A DNA stretch of 64,000 bases from Saccharophagus sp. K07. GTDB taxonomy: Bacteria; Pseudomonadota; Gammaproteobacteria; Pseudomonadales; Cellvibrionaceae. The stretch lies in assembly GCF_014336955.1 (NCBI RefSeq), contig NZ_QRAI01000001.1, forward strand, positions 992,001 through 1,056,000. The letters run 5' to 3'. Position 1 is the first letter of the stretch. Each line of letters opens with the position of its first letter. Under the pieces are notes generated by a model. The model saw only the letters and a list, made by a program, of their open reading frames with translations, was not told the origin of the DNA and ran no database searches. This document shows, in pieces, positions 1-9,762 of this stretch. A program made the translations under genes and the position numbers.

Positions 1-1
1 T

Positions 2-892
2 CGCGTCGCTGATGCATTGCGCCTGTTGCGGCGTGAAGTGCCGGATTACACCGAGGTGCTGTATCTGGTCGACCGCACTGGCCGCTGGACGGGCTGTACC
101 AAGATCACCCGTCTGTTGTCCGCTCACCCGCACCAACACGTCTCGGAAATTCGCGAAGAGGATTACCCGCATCTGCAAGCTGCTGACGACATGTACGAGG
201 CGGCGGAAGAGGTGGAACGCTCCAGTTATACAGCATTGCCAGTGCTTAATAACGATGGTGTTCTGCTCGGTCGTTTGGATGTGGGCACAGCCATGGATTT
301 ATTGCGCGAACAGGCAGAAGGCCAATTGATGGCGTCGGCAGGTCTCGGCGAAGACGCGGACTTGTTTGCGCCGGTGAAACGCAGCGCACAAACGCGCGCG
401 GTCTGGCTCGGCGTCAACCTGATGACTGCCTTTATGGTGTCCTGGTTTATCGGTTTGTTCGAAGCCACTCTGCAGCAAGTGGTCGCTTTGGCGGTGCTGA
501 TGCCGGTGGTTGCCTCGATGGGAGGTGTATCCGGTAATCAAACCCTGACACTGATTATTCGCGGTCTAGCCCTCGGGCAGATTTCTGCGTCCAACCTTAA
601 AGCTCTGTTGTTTAAGGAGTTGGGCGTAGGGGCATTGAATGGCCTGCTCTGGGCCATAGTGATCGGTGCTATTGCTGGAACCTGGTTTCACAGTCCGACG
701 CTGGGATTTGTTATCGCCTGCGCCGTGGTCACCAATATTCTTACCGCCGCAACTTTCGGGGTATTAATTCCGGTGCTGCTCGACAAACTCAAATTGGATC
801 CGGCGTTGTCAGGTGCCATGATCTTGATGGCATTTACCGATGTGGTGGGATTTGTCGCCTTCCTTGGCCTAGGTACATTAATTTTGCTTTAA
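2..892 (+). CDS. mgtE: Magnesium transporter MgtE (C-terminal 296 residues, 5' end outside window)
   Basis: Inner-membrane Mg2+ channel/transporter of the MgtE family. The reading frame is open to the first base, so the N-terminal domain lies upstream of the window. The visible protein starts inside the tandem CBS region (about residues 1-115), which in this family senses cytosolic Mg2+. It then carries five hydrophobic segments (about residues 135-296) with the family-typical PVVASMGGVSGNQ stretch in the second and an Asp (FTDVVGF) in the fifth. It ends 14 bases before the convergent nth stop codon. Family assignment is firm; substrate preference (Mg2+ versus other divalent ions) is inferred from the family. 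Confidence 0.93.
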   Translation, partial: RVADALRLLRREVPDYTEVLYLVDRTGRWTGCTKITRLLSAHPHQHVSEIREEDYPHLQAADDMYEAAEEVERSSYTALPVLNNDGVLLGRLDVGTAMDLLREQAEGQLMASAGLGEDADLFAPVKRSAQTRAVWLGVNLMTAFMVSWFIGLFEATLQQVVALAVLMPVVASMGGVSGNQTLTLIIRGLALGQISASNLKALLFKELGVGALNGLLWAIVIGAIAGTWFHSPTLGFVIACAVVTNILTAATFGVLIPVLLDKLKLDPALSGAMILMAFTDVVGFVAFLGLGTLILL

Positions 893-905
893 GTAGTTTT
901 TCGCC

Positions 906-922
906 TCACGCTTTACGCGTGA
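906..922. terminator. Small hairpin at the mgtE/nth convergence
   Basis: TCACGC (906-911), loop TTTAC and GCGTGA (917-922) form a 6-bp stem inside the last codons of nth, followed on the plus strand by CTTTCGGC and a run of five T. It could end mgtE transcription. The stem is short and the T run is displaced, so this is tentative. Confidence 0.3.
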
Positions 923-1568
923 CTTTCGGCTTTTTCCGATCCGGATAACAAGTGGTACAGATCGGACAAACCGTGCCGTCACAGCCGCGTGCGGTGCAGT
1001 ATTCCCGCCCGTAATAAATAATCTGCAAGTGCAATTTTTCCCAATATTCCTGCGGAAATAATCGTTTGAGATCTTTTTCGGTCTGCTCAACGCTTTTGCC
1101 GGAGGTCAGGCCCCAGCGCTGCGCCAGTCGGTGAATATGGGTATCGACAGGAAACGCTGGTATGCCAAAACAATGGCTCAGCACCACACCAGCGGTTTTA
1201 TGGCCGACACCGGGAAGCGCTTCCAACTCTTCGAATGTTCGGGGAACTTCACCGGCATATTCTTCCGTCAGTATTTGCGACAGCTTTTGAATGGCTTTCG
1301 CTTTTTGTGGTGACAAGCCGCAGGGGCGAATAATTTCCTGAATTTTTTCCACCGGCATTTTCGCCATGGCAGCGGGCGTGTCCGCCAGCTCCCACAATTT
1401 GGGTGTGACGCGATTGACGCGTTCGTCGGTACATTGAGCCGATAACAACACCGCCACCAGCATGGTGTAAGGATCTTTGTGATCGAGTGGAATTGGCGGG
1501 TTCGGGTAAAGTTTCTGCAATGTTTCCAGAATTACCGCGACCCGCTGGGATTTGTTCAAATTCGCCAT
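906..1568 (-). CDS. nth: Endonuclease III (DNA glycosylase/AP lyase)
   Basis: Base-excision repair enzyme for oxidised pyrimidines, 220 aa. The helix-hairpin-helix LPGVGHKTA places the catalytic Lys at 124 and the GPD-motif Asp at 142 (VDTHIHR), offset by four from E. coli Lys120/Asp138. The C-terminal iron-sulfur loop is unusual: cysteines at 191, 196, 201, 204 and 207, not the C-X6-C-X2-C-X5-C of E. coli. The overall sequence also looks remote from enterobacterial Nth, so an independent origin or transfer is possible. It follows dapC on the same strand with a 22-base gap. It lacks the rnf neighbours that nth often has in enterobacteria. Confidence 0.93.
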   Translation of the reverse strand: MANLNKSQRVAVILETLQKLYPNPPIPLDHKDPYTMLVAVLLSAQCTDERVNRVTPKLWELADTPAAMAKMPVEKIQEIIRPCGLSPQKAKAIQKLSQILTEEYAGEVPRTFEELEALPGVGHKTAGVVLSHCFGIPAFPVDTHIHRLAQRWGLTSGKSVEQTEKDLKRLFPQEYWEKLHLQIIYYGREYCTARGCDGTVCPICTTCYPDRKKPKVTRKA

Positions 1569-1590
1569 GAACTGATATCAAACACGCATT

Positions 1591-2787
1591 TTATGGATGG
1601 GCTAAAAATCGTTTGATTCGCTCAGCCGCTTCACAACACTCTTCCAGAGTTGCAACCAATGCCATGCGAATGCGATTTTCGCCGGGATTGCCATCCGCTG
1701 TCGGGCGAGCGAGGTATTGACCGGGAAGTACGGTCACATTTTGCTGGGCGAACAAATCACGGGTGAATTCGGTGTCGCTGTAAGGCGTCTGTGCCCAGAA
1801 ATAAAATCCTGCATCCGGCATGGTGAGGTCGAGATGATTTTTTAATATTTCGGAAACAGCTGCGAATTTGCGGCGGTACAGCTCACGGTTTTCGCGCACG
1901 TGTTCTTCATCCCGCCACGCCGCTATGCTGGCGAGTTGGGTCGGCACAGGGAGGGCGCAGCCGTGATAGGTTCGATAGAGAAGATATTGCCGCAAAATTT
2001 CCGCATCGCCCGCAACAAATCCCGAGCGTAAACCAGGCAGGTTGGAGCGTTTTGACAGACTGTGAAAAACCACGCAGCGGCGAAAATCGTGGCGGCCAAT
2101 CTCATCGCACACCTGCAACAAGCCGAGCGGCGGATTTTCTTCGTCGAAATACAACTCGGAATAACATTCATCACTGGCGATGATGAAGTCGTACTTATCG
2201 GCCAATTCAATCAGATATCGGAAGGTTTCCCGATCCAATACGGCACCTGTCGGGTTGCCGGGAGAGCAGACATACAACAACTGGCAGTCGCGCCAGACTT
2301 CGGCGGGGACTGCGGAAAAATCCGGGGCAAAACGATTGTCGACCGTGCAGTTGAGAAAATAGGGTTGCGCACCCGCCAGCAATGCCGCGCCTTCATAAAT
2401 TTGATAGAACGGATTTGGCATCAACACTTTTGCATTCGGCTTTTTTTCGACGCACGCTTGCGCAAACGAAAACAAAGCTTCGCGAGTACCCGCAACTGGC
2501 AATACATGATGTTCTGCCGTCAAAGTGCCGCTCTTGAGATTAAAACGGCGTGTCGCCCATTGGGCGATGGATTCGCGCAACTCGGGCAAACCTTTGGTCG
2601 CGGGATACTGCGACAAACCGCTCGACTGTTCCGCCAGGATTTTTAATAAAAACGGCGGCGGCGCATGTTTAGGTTCGCCGATGGAAAGCGCAATATGCGG
2701 CAAATGCGTTGGCGGTTGAATGCCCGCTTTGAGCGCCGTGAGTTTTTCGAAAGGATAGGGCTGCAACAACGCCAGATGTTCGTTCAT
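1591..2787 (-). CDS. dapC: N-succinyldiaminopimelate aminotransferase (DapC-type)
   Basis: PLP-dependent class I/II aminotransferase, 398 aa, for the lysine/diaminopimelate pathway. Visible landmarks are SPGNPTG (175-181), SDECYSELY (205-213) and the PLP lysine in HSLSKRSNLPGLRSG (Lys246). Its ATG overlaps the glnD stop by one base (TGATG), so it is translationally coupled. The map-glnD-dapC order is that of Pseudomonas, which supports the specific name. By sequence alone it could be a more general aspartate-family aminotransferase. Confidence 0.88.
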   Translation of the reverse strand: MNEHLALLQPYPFEKLTALKAGIQPPTHLPHIALSIGEPKHAPPPFLLKILAEQSSGLSQYPATKGLPELRESIAQWATRRFNLKSGTLTAEHHVLPVAGTREALFSFAQACVEKKPNAKVLMPNPFYQIYEGAALLAGAQPYFLNCTVDNRFAPDFSAVPAEVWRDCQLLYVCSPGNPTGAVLDRETFRYLIELADKYDFIIASDECYSELYFDEENPPLGLLQVCDEIGRHDFRRCVVFHSLSKRSNLPGLRSGFVAGDAEILRQYLLYRTYHGCALPVPTQLASIAAWRDEEHVRENRELYRRKFAAVSEILKNHLDLTMPDAGFYFWAQTPYSDTEFTRDLFAQQNVTVLPGQYLARPTADGNPGENRIRMALVATLEECCEAAERIKRFLAHP

Positions 2788-5498
2788 CAGATATCTTTTT
2801 CCACTTGTAAATCGAGTTCCCGGCAGATGGTTTGCTGGAGGCGATCACATAAATCCGGGTCTGTGAGAGGTTCTTTGTTTGCGTCTGTAATAAAAAAGAT
2901 GTCTTCCACTCGTTCACCCAAAGTGGAAATTTTGGCGTTCTGCAGCTGTACACCGAATTCCATGAAAATGCGACCGATGGTCGCCAGAAGTCCGGGTCTG
3001 TCGGGGCTGATGACTTCCAGCGCAGTCACATTGCTATTGGGCGCATTGTGGATACTGGTGCGCGTTGGTGTGGCGAACTGCTTTAACAAGCGCGGAGTGC
3101 GCCGGCGGACAATTTCCGAGTACTGGTCGACCAAACTCAATTCATCGGCCAGGGCTTTATGCACTACCGCCAATTTCGCCGGATCATTGCCGAGTGGTTG
3201 ATAATTTTCATCGAGCACATAAAAGGTATCGATGGTATAGCCGCGTTTGGAGCTGTAAATTCGCGCATCCTGAATGTTTAAGCCGAGTTGCGCGAGTGCT
3301 GTTGAAGCAGCGACAAAAACATTGTTTACGTCTTTGACCCGCACAAATATTTGCGTTGCACCCTGCCAGGGTTGATGCTCCGAATCCCGAATCAAAATCA
3401 GCGGTTCTTCGCTGTTGTGCCGCAAAATCGCTTCCGTTTGCCAGACGATATCCTTGACACCTTCGCGCACAAAATAATCGTCGCGCATTTCCGCCCAGAT
3501 TGCCCGCGCTTCCGCTTCACTAACGCCTTTTTCCGCTAGTGCTGCAAGAGCATTATTCCTGTTTTCTTCGACAACTTCCTTCAAGTCGACAGGATTTTCC
3601 AAGCCGCGGCGCAGGGCGAGTTTGGTCTCGGTGTACAGCTGGCGCATCAGGCTTGCGCGCCAGCTGTTCCAAATTTCCGGGTTGGTGCCGCACATATCGG
3701 CGACGGTGAGCAGATACAGATAATCCAAATGCGTGGTGTCGCCGACTTGCTGGGCGAATTTATGGATGACATCAGGATCGGAAATATCTTTTTTCTGTGA
3801 GACGTAGGACATCAACAGGTGTTTTTCCACCAACCATCTCACTAGGCGGGTTTCGCGCGCGTTGAGGCCGTGTTCCTGACAGAAAAGTTCCGCGTCTTCC
3901 GCACCGAGCTGCGAATGGTCGCCACCGCGGCCTTTGCCGATGTCGTGGAACAGTGCAGCTATGTAAAGCAGTTCGGGTTGCGGAAGATTTTTAATGATAT
4001 TGGCGGCGAGAGGAAAATCCTGTTCAGCACTCGCATTACGGAAGCGCCGAATATTTTGCATCACCAATAAAGTGTGTGCGTCCACTGTATAGCGGTGGAA
4101 CAGGTCGTGTTGCATTTGCCCGGTGATTTTGCCAAACGCCGGCAAATAGCGGCCGAGAATGCCGTAGCGTTTCATGCGCTTGAGCTGGGGAACGAGTCCT
4201 TTCTCGATTTTGAACATACGCAAAAATTGCGCGCGAATTTCCGGATCCTGGCGGAATTTTTCGTCGACAAGTGCGCGCTTCTCGCGAATTAATCGGATGG
4301 TTTGCGATTGCACACCTTTGATCGACGAGTCCTCGCACATGCGCACAAAGATTTCCATCAATGCAGCCGGGCGCTCGTCGAACACTCGATTGTGGGTAAC
4401 GCCGATATAGTGGTCGCGCAATTGAAAATCCGCGCTCAGTTGTACGGTTTCACTGGGGGTGACGGCGACTTTATTTTCTTTTTCGTGAATACGCTCATCG
4501 AGAATGCGCAGCAGAATATCGTTCAATTCCCGCAGCGCTAATACGGTGCGGTAATACTCATGCATGAATTGCTCGACGGCGAGGCCGCGCTCATTGTCTT
4601 TATAGCCAAATTGTTTGGCTAATTCGCGCTGATATTCAAAGAGCAACCTTTCTTCCGCGCGCCGCGCCATTTTGTGCAGCCCGTAACGCACACGCCACAG
4701 CAAGGCTTCGCCGTTGCGCAGCAGGCCGAATTCCTGTTCGGTGAAGAAGCTTTGGCCTTCGAGTTGCCGCAAGGTTTGCACGCCGTAATAGCGTTTGGCC
4801 ACCCAGTGAATGGTTTGAATATCGCGCAGGCCACCGGGGGAATTTTTGACGTTGGGCTCGAGATTGCACTCGGTGAAATTGTGTTTTTTGTGGCGCTGGA
4901 CCTGCTCTTCAAATTTCGCCCGATAAAATTCTCCGAGAGGCCACATATAGTCTGGCCCAGTGAGGGTTTGCAGTTGGTCGCGCAAACGATCATTGCCCGC
5001 CAGGCGTCGCGCCTCCATCAAATTGGTAGCGACTGTGATGTCTTGTTTGGCGATGGCGACACATTCGTCCAGAGTGCGAACGCTGCTGCCGATTTCCAAA
5101 CCTATATCCCACAGAAGCGTAATAAAACTCTGGATCTCTTCCTGGTAGCGATTGCCGGCGTCGTTGGCGAGCAATACCAGCAGGTCGATATCCGAATGTG
5201 GGTGCAATTCGCGCCGCCCGTATCCGCCCACGGCGATCAGGCAGACATCATCGCCCCAGGCGTATCTGTGCCAGGCGTAGTGCAGGATCAGATCGATAAA
5301 GGTCGCACGTTCGGCCACGAGGAAACGAATGTCCTCACCTTCCTCGTAGCGGCGGTCGAAATGGGCATTGACGCCATTAATGGCGTCTTTAAAAACTTTG
5401 ATAACCGGCTTTTTGGCGAAATCCTCGCGAAATTGCCGCTGATTAAAAAAGATGGGCTGGTACGGATACTCAGGCCAGGACTCGGGAGGGACGTTCAT
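2787..5498 (-). CDS. glnD: PII uridylyltransferase / uridylyl-removing enzyme GlnD
   Basis: Bifunctional nitrogen sensor that uridylylates PII when glutamine is low and deuridylylates it when glutamine is high; 903 aa, against about 890 in E. coli. In order it has a nucleotidyltransferase domain (GGYGRRELHPHSDIDLL near residue 90), an HD domain (FHDIGKGRGGDH) and two C-terminal ACT domains (FVRVKD... and VISPDRPGLLATIGR). The frame is open 24 codons further upstream. I chose the ATG at 5498 because it overlaps the map stop as TGATG and begins MNVPPESW, whereas the upstream codons lie inside map. Confidence 0.96.
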   Translation of the reverse strand: MNVPPESWPEYPYQPIFFNQRQFREDFAKKPVIKVFKDAINGVNAHFDRRYEEGEDIRFLVAERATFIDLILHYAWHRYAWGDDVCLIAVGGYGRRELHPHSDIDLLVLLANDAGNRYQEEIQSFITLLWDIGLEIGSSVRTLDECVAIAKQDITVATNLMEARRLAGNDRLRDQLQTLTGPDYMWPLGEFYRAKFEEQVQRHKKHNFTECNLEPNVKNSPGGLRDIQTIHWVAKRYYGVQTLRQLEGQSFFTEQEFGLLRNGEALLWRVRYGLHKMARRAEERLLFEYQRELAKQFGYKDNERGLAVEQFMHEYYRTVLALRELNDILLRILDERIHEKENKVAVTPSETVQLSADFQLRDHYIGVTHNRVFDERPAALMEIFVRMCEDSSIKGVQSQTIRLIREKRALVDEKFRQDPEIRAQFLRMFKIEKGLVPQLKRMKRYGILGRYLPAFGKITGQMQHDLFHRYTVDAHTLLVMQNIRRFRNASAEQDFPLAANIIKNLPQPELLYIAALFHDIGKGRGGDHSQLGAEDAELFCQEHGLNARETRLVRWLVEKHLLMSYVSQKKDISDPDVIHKFAQQVGDTTHLDYLYLLTVADMCGTNPEIWNSWRASLMRQLYTETKLALRRGLENPVDLKEVVEENRNNALAALAEKGVSEAEARAIWAEMRDDYFVREGVKDIVWQTEAILRHNSEEPLILIRDSEHQPWQGATQIFVRVKDVNNVFVAASTALAQLGLNIQDARIYSSKRGYTIDTFYVLDENYQPLGNDPAKLAVVHKALADELSLVDQYSEIVRRRTPRLLKQFATPTRTSIHNAPNSNVTALEVISPDRPGLLATIGRIFMEFGVQLQNAKISTLGERVEDIFFITDANKEPLTDPDLCDRLQQTICRELDLQVEKDI

Positions 5499-6268
5499 CA
5501 AAATGGTTCTTCTTTGCGCGCTGTTAGAACTTCCACACCCGTAGCGGTCACCGCCAGAGTGTGTTCCCATTGAGCCGACAGGCGGCCGTCGCGGGTTTCA
5601 ACTGTCCAACCGTCGCTTTTTAATTTGGTCGCAGCTTTACCAGCGTTGAGCATGGGTTCGATAGTGAAGGTCATGCCTTCCACCAATTCCATACCTGTGC
5701 CGGGGGTGCCGTAGTGCAGAACTTGTGGGTCTTCGTGAAAGCCCAAGCCTATGCCGTGACCGCAATAATCGCGCACGATAGAGAAATAATGAGCCTCTGC
5801 ATGCTTCTGGATGACATGGCCAATATCGCCGAGATGAGTGCCCGGTTTAACAAGTTCAATAGCCTTATATAGGCACTCCTGGGTAACGCGGACCAAGCGC
5901 TCGGCATGGGGAGCAACTTTCCCTACCAGAAACATCTTGCTGGTATCGCCGTGGTAGCCGTTATCTATGACGGTGATGTCAATATTGATGATGTCACCAC
6001 TTTTCAGAATCTTTTTCTCGGACGGGATACCGTGACAGACGACTTGATTCACGGAAGTGCAAATGGATTTTGGAAAGCCTTTGTAGTTCAGCGGGGCGGG
6101 AATCGCTTTTTGCACCTGGGTTATGTACTCATGGCACAGCCGGTTCAATTCTTCGGTGGAAACGCCGGGAACGACATAGGGCTCGATATACTCCAGGACT
6201 TCTGCCGCTTTGCGTCCCGCAATGCGCATCTTCGCGATTTCATCTTCAGTTTTAATCGTTACGGCCAT
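5498..6268 (-). CDS. map: Methionine aminopeptidase type I
   Basis: Removes the initiator methionine from nascent proteins; 256 aa, the usual size of the short bacterial type I enzyme. Metal-binding landmarks are IDITVIDNGYHGDTSK, CGHGIG, FTIEPML and the final QWEHTLAVT. It is divergent from rpsB, as is common in proteobacteria, and is the first gene of the coupled map-glnD-dapC unit. A weak minus-strand -10 (TAGAAT, near 6315) lies upstream. Confidence 0.97.
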   Translation of the reverse strand: MAVTIKTEDEIAKMRIAGRKAAEVLEYIEPYVVPGVSTEELNRLCHEYITQVQKAIPAPLNYKGFPKSICTSVNQVVCHGIPSEKKILKSGDIINIDITVIDNGYHGDTSKMFLVGKVAPHAERLVRVTQECLYKAIELVKPGTHLGDIGHVIQKHAEAHYFSIVRDYCGHGIGLGFHEDPQVLHYGTPGTGMELVEGMTFTIEPMLNAGKAATKLKSDGWTVETRDGRLSAQWEHTLAVTATGVEVLTARKEEPF

Positions 6269-6607
6269 GAGGAATCACTGCAAAAGGGTTTGTTTCAGGA
6301 TAGCCGTACATTCTAAACGATAGTGGGCGCGCCACCTACTGTTCCGCATTGGGTAGTCCCCGCGCGAGTCGTTCAACAAGCGTTGTCTGCTGAGAATCGG
6401 CTCGTTTGTGGGACGTATAGAGGTGAATCAGACTTTAATCAGGCAGTCGTTTGTGGTATAAAGCGCGCCCTGCTTACGGGCAGGTAATCTAAACCAACGT
6501 CGCACACACATCGGCACACTGTTCTGGGTGCCTTGCTCCTTCAGGAGTAGGGTTGAATGGTGGGATGTGTGGAGGCTTAACCCAACAATGTATTGAAGGA
6601 ATACATC
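6269..6607. other. Divergent map/rpsB intergenic region with rpsB leader
   Basis: This 339-base gap has no convincing ORF. It holds the promoters for map (minus) and rpsB (plus) and a roughly 140-base rpsB 5' leader. The leader contains a short stem around CTCCT-TC-AGGAG (about 6537-6548) and a longer-range pairing GGGTT...AACCC (about 6550-6583) just before the ribosome binding site AAGGA (6596-6600). In E. coli, ribosomal protein S2 represses its own operon through the rpsB leader. A similar function here is inference. Confidence 0.5.
6454..6462 (+). promoter_or_regulatory. rpsB promoter with extended -10
   Basis: TGG-TATAAA (6454-6462) is an extended -10 element followed directly by the GC-rich discriminator GCGCGCC. 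No good -35 is visible. Extended -10 plus GC-rich discriminator is the architecture known for stringently controlled rpsB promoters in gammaproteobacteria. Confidence 0.6.
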
Positions 6608-7348
6608 ATGCCTACAGTTAGCATGCGCGATATGCTGAATGCCGGTGTCCACTTTGGTCACCAAACCCGTTACTGGAACCCCAAGATGCGCAACTACATC
6701 TTCGGTTCTCGCAACAAAATCCACATTATCAACCTGGAGCACACTGTTCCAGCGTTCAACAAAGCGCTCGAATTAGTTCGTCAAATGTCCGCACAGAAGA
6801 AGAAAATTCTGTTCGTCGGAACCAAGCGCGCCGCCCAAAAGACCATCGCTGAGCAAGCAACACGCGCTGGTATGCCGTACGTCAGCCACCGCTGGCTGGG
6901 TGGTATGTTGACCAACTACAAAACTATCCGCGCTTCTATCCGTCGCTACCGCGATCTGGAAACTCAGAGCAAAGACGGTACTTTCGACAAGCTGACCAAA
7001 AAAGAAGCTCTGATGCGTACCCGCGCTATGGAGAAGTTGGAGCAAGCGATCGGCGGTATCAAAGATATGGGCGGTCTGCCTGATGCATTGTTCGTGATCG
7101 ATGTTGATCATGAGCGCATCGCCGTTCAAGAAGCCAACAAGCTCGGCATCCCAGTTATCGCAATCGTAGATACCAACAGCGATCCTGCTGGCGTTGACTA
7201 TGTCATTCCGGGTAACGATGACGCTATCCGCGCGATCAAGCTCTATGTGACCGCACTGGCAGATGCCTGCATCGAAGGCGCTGCTCAGCACAGCTCAGTT
7301 CCTAACAAAGACGAATTCGTCGAAGTGGACGAAGCAGCTAAAGCCTAA
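6608..7348 (+). CDS. rpsB: Small ribosomal subunit protein S2
   Basis: 30S ribosomal protein, 246 aa, beginning [20 protein letters not shown]. The frame is open five codons upstream, but the ATG at 6608 has AAGGA seven bases before it and matches the family start. It contains the S2 landmarks [15 protein letters not shown] and RWLGGMLTN. It is followed by tsf, the standard pair, with a terminator-like attenuator in between. Confidence 0.98.
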   Translation: MPTVSMRDMLNAGVHFGHQTRYWNPKMRNYIFGSRNKIHIINLEHTVPAFNKALELVRQMSAQKKKILFVGTKRAAQKTIAEQATRAGMPYVSHRWLGGMLTNYKTIRASIRRYRDLETQSKDGTFDKLTKKEALMRTRAMEKLEQAIGGIKDMGGLPDALFVIDVDHERIAVQEANKLGIPVIAIVDTNSDPAGVDYVIPGNDDAIRAIKLYVTALADACIEGAAQHSSVPNKDEFVEVDEAAKA

Positions 7349-7400
7349 TTTCTGCGTTTCACGATTTACGCCGAATTGACGGCGCAGACTGGATATTGTG

Positions 7401-7425
7401 AAAAGGGGGGAGAACCCCCTTTTTC
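7401..7425 (+). terminator. rpsB-tsf intergenic terminator/attenuator
   Basis: A GGGGG-AGAA-CCCCC hairpin, flanked by AAAA on the 5' side and TTTTTC on the 3' side, is a compact intrinsic terminator between rpsB and tsf. It would make S2 more abundant in mRNA than EF-Ts unless read-through is high. Confidence 0.75.
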
Positions 7426-7470
7426 TTACGTATCTCTCCCATTTGAATACTGACGACAGAGGACTAAATC

Positions 7471-8343
7471 ATGTCAATTACCGCTTCTCTGGTAAAAGAA
7501 CTGCGCGAGCGCACTGGCCTCGGAATGATGGAATGCAAAAAGGCGTTGGTTGACTCCAACGGCGACATCGAACTGGCTATCGAAAATCTGCGTAAAGCAA
7601 GCGGCTTGAAAGCGGCTAAAAAAGCTGGTCGTACCGCAGCTGAAGGTGTGGTTCTGGCTCGTGTTGCAGACGATGGCAGCTTTGGCTTGTTGCTCGAAGT
7701 TAACTCTGAAACAGACTTCGTTGCACGCGACGACAACTTCCTCGGCTTTGCCAACACTGTTTTGGAAAAAGCTTACAGCTCCAAACAATCTGATGTGGCA
7801 GCTGTAATGGCTGGCGAACTGGAATCTGCTCGTGAAGCTCTGGTACAAAAAATCGGTGAAAACATCAGCGTGCGTCGCATCGCTGCAGTTTCTCCCGCTG
7901 ATGGCGTAGTGGGCTCCTATGTTCACTCCAACAACCGCATCGCTGTGTTGGTGGAATTGAAAGGTGGTTCTGTTGAGCTGGCTCGCGACATTGCTATGCA
8001 CGTTGCCGCGGTTAACCCTCAAGTGGTTGATCCGAGCCAAATGCCTGCCGATATCGTCGAGAAAGAGAAAGATATCATCAAGGCGCAGCCCGACATGGCT
8101 GGCAAACCAGCTGAAATCGTCGAGAAAATGGTGCAAGGCCGCATCTCCAAATTCCTGAAAGAAGCGAGCTTGACCGAGCAGCCATTCGTCAAAGATCCGG
8201 AAGTCACTGTAGGTGCGTTGGCGAAAAAAGCCGGTGCGCAAATCGTTTCCTTTGTGCGTTACGAAGTAGGCGAAGGTATCGAAAAAGAAGAGACCGATTT
8301 CGCTGCAGAAGTGGCTGCGCAGGTGCAGGCATCCAAGGGTTGA
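7471..8343 (+). CDS. tsf: Translation elongation factor Ts
   Basis: Guanine-nucleotide exchange factor for EF-Tu, 290 aa. The N-terminal UBA-like domain has the signature [16 protein letters not shown], followed by [10 protein letters not shown] of the core. AGAGGA precedes the ATG. It is the second gene of the rpsB-tsf pair. Confidence 0.98.
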   Translation: MSITASLVKELRERTGLGMMECKKALVDSNGDIELAIENLRKASGLKAAKKAGRTAAEGVVLARVADDGSFGLLLEVNSETDFVARDDNFLGFANTVLEKAYSSKQSDVAAVMAGELESAREALVQKIGENISVRRIAAVSPADGVVGSYVHSNNRIAVLVELKGGSVELARDIAMHVAAVNPQVVDPSQMPADIVEKEKDIIKAQPDMAGKPAEIVEKMVQGRISKFLKEASLTEQPFVKDPEVTVGALAKKAGAQIVSFVRYEVGEGIEKEETDFAAEVAAQVQASKG

Positions 8344-8380
8344 TCGAGGCTTAACCTCTCGGTTCGACCGGATAATTTAA

Positions 8381-8412
8381 AGGCGGGAGGAGATCGCTTC
8401 TCCCGCCTTTTT
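8381..8412 (+). terminator. Intrinsic terminator after tsf
   Basis: GGCGGGAG (8382-8389) and CTCCCGCC (8400-8407) form a stable stem with a 10-base loop, followed by TTTTT. It separates the rpsB-tsf transcript from pyrH. Confidence 0.85.
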
Positions 8413-8454
8413 GCTGTTAAACTGCCGCCAATTTTTGCTTCGGAGAAAGAGTCT

Positions 8455-9186
8455 ATGGCTACCACCCGTGATCGCAAATATAAACGGATTCTGCTCAAAC
8501 TCAGCGGTGAGCAGCTGATGGGTGATGAAGGATTTGGCATAGATCCCAAAGTGCTGGACAAAATGTCTCTGGAAATCGGACAGCTTGTCGGCATAGGGGT
8601 ACAAGTCGGCTTGGTGATCGGGGGCGGCAATCTGTTTCGCGGTGCCGCGCTGCATAAGGCTGGGCTCGATCGTGTGACAGGTGACCACATGGGTATGCTG
8701 GCCACCGTTATGAATGCTCTGGCGATGCGTGACGCCCTGGAACGCTCCAATATTTCTTCCAGCGTTATGTCCGCTATTCCGATGAGTGGGATTGTCGAGC
8801 ATTACGACCGCCGCCGCGCCATTCGTCTACTGGAAAACGGCGAAGTGGTCATCTTCTCTGCTGGAACTGGCAATCCTTTCTTTACAACGGATTCTGCGGC
8901 TTGCCTTCGCGGTATCGAAGTCAACGCAGAATTGGTTCTGAAAGCCACCAAGGTCGATGGCGTCTACAGCGCCGATCCAATGAAAGATCCCACAGCTACC
9001 CGTTATACGCACCTCAGCTACGACCAGGTTTTGGCCGAGAAACTCGGGGTGATGGACTTAACGGCTATCTGCCTGTGCCAAGAGCATAAAATGCCGGTGA
9101 GAGTATTCCGTATGGATAAGCCGGGAGCCCTGCTGAACATAGTCGTCGGGGGTGATGAAGGTACTTTGATTGAGGACATCGCATGA
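8455..9186 (+). CDS. pyrH: UMP kinase
   Basis: Phosphorylates UMP to UDP; amino-acid-kinase fold, 243 aa. Landmarks are [14 protein letters not shown] at the N-terminus, [10 protein letters not shown] and [13 protein letters not shown]. Its stop overlaps the frr start by four bases (ATGA), so the two are coupled. Confidence 0.98.
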   Translation: MATTRDRKYKRILLKLSGEQLMGDEGFGIDPKVLDKMSLEIGQLVGIGVQVGLVIGGGNLFRGAALHKAGLDRVTGDHMGMLATVMNALAMRDALERSNISSSVMSAIPMSGIVEHYDRRRAIRLLENGEVVIFSAGTGNPFFTTDSAACLRGIEVNAELVLKATKVDGVYSADPMKDPTATRYTHLSYDQVLAEKLGVMDLTAICLCQEHKMPVRVFRMDKPGALLNIVVGGDEGTLIEDIA

Positions 9187-9740
9187 TTAATGACATTAAA
9201 AAAGATGCTCAAGAAAGAATGAAAAAAGCGGTTGAAGTTCTTGGCGTGAACTTCAACAAAATCCGCACTGGTCGTGCACACCCCAGCATTCTCGATGGGG
9301 TAATGGTGTCGTACTACGGATCCGATACACCGCTGTCTCAAGTTGCCAATATCAGTGTTTTGGATGCGCGTACGCTGTCTATTAGCCCTTGGGAAAGAAA
9401 GATGGTCCCGGAAATTGAAAAGGCCATCATGAAGTCCGACCTGGGTTTGAATCCGTCCACAACCGGGGATTTGATTCGCGTACCTATGCCCGCCCTGACG
9501 GAGGAAACGCGCAAGGGCTTTATCAAACAAGCTCGCGCCGAGGCGGAGCACGCACGGGTTTCCGTTCGCAATGTTCGTCGCGACGCTAACAACCTGCTGA
9601 AAGACAAAGTTAAAAACAAGTTGATCAGCGAGGATGACGAGCGCAGGGCGCAAGACGAAATTCAGAAACTGACGGACAAGTACATTGCTGAAGTTGATGC
9701 AGCTTTGGCAGCGAAAGAAAAAGACCTGATGGAAATCTGA
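9183..9740 (+). CDS. frr: Ribosome recycling factor
   Basis: Splits post-termination ribosomes together with EF-G; 185 aa, the canonical length. It has the conserved [13 protein letters not shown] and [10 protein letters not shown] segments. It overlaps pyrH by four bases and sits 22 bases before uppS. Confidence 0.98.
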   Translation: MINDIKKDAQERMKKAVEVLGVNFNKIRTGRAHPSILDGVMVSYYGSDTPLSQVANISVLDARTLSISPWERKMVPEIEKAIMKSDLGLNPSTTGDLIRVPMPALTEETRKGFIKQARAEAEHARVSVRNVRRDANNLLKDKVKNKLISEDDERRAQDEIQKLTDKYIAEVDAALAAKEKDLMEI

Positions 9741-9762
9741 CGGATTCGACGGGAGCTAATGG

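Noticed and set aside
4674..5573. 299-codon open frame antisense to glnD
   Set aside because: No ribosome binding site, and it lies wholly opposite a clear, conserved gene.
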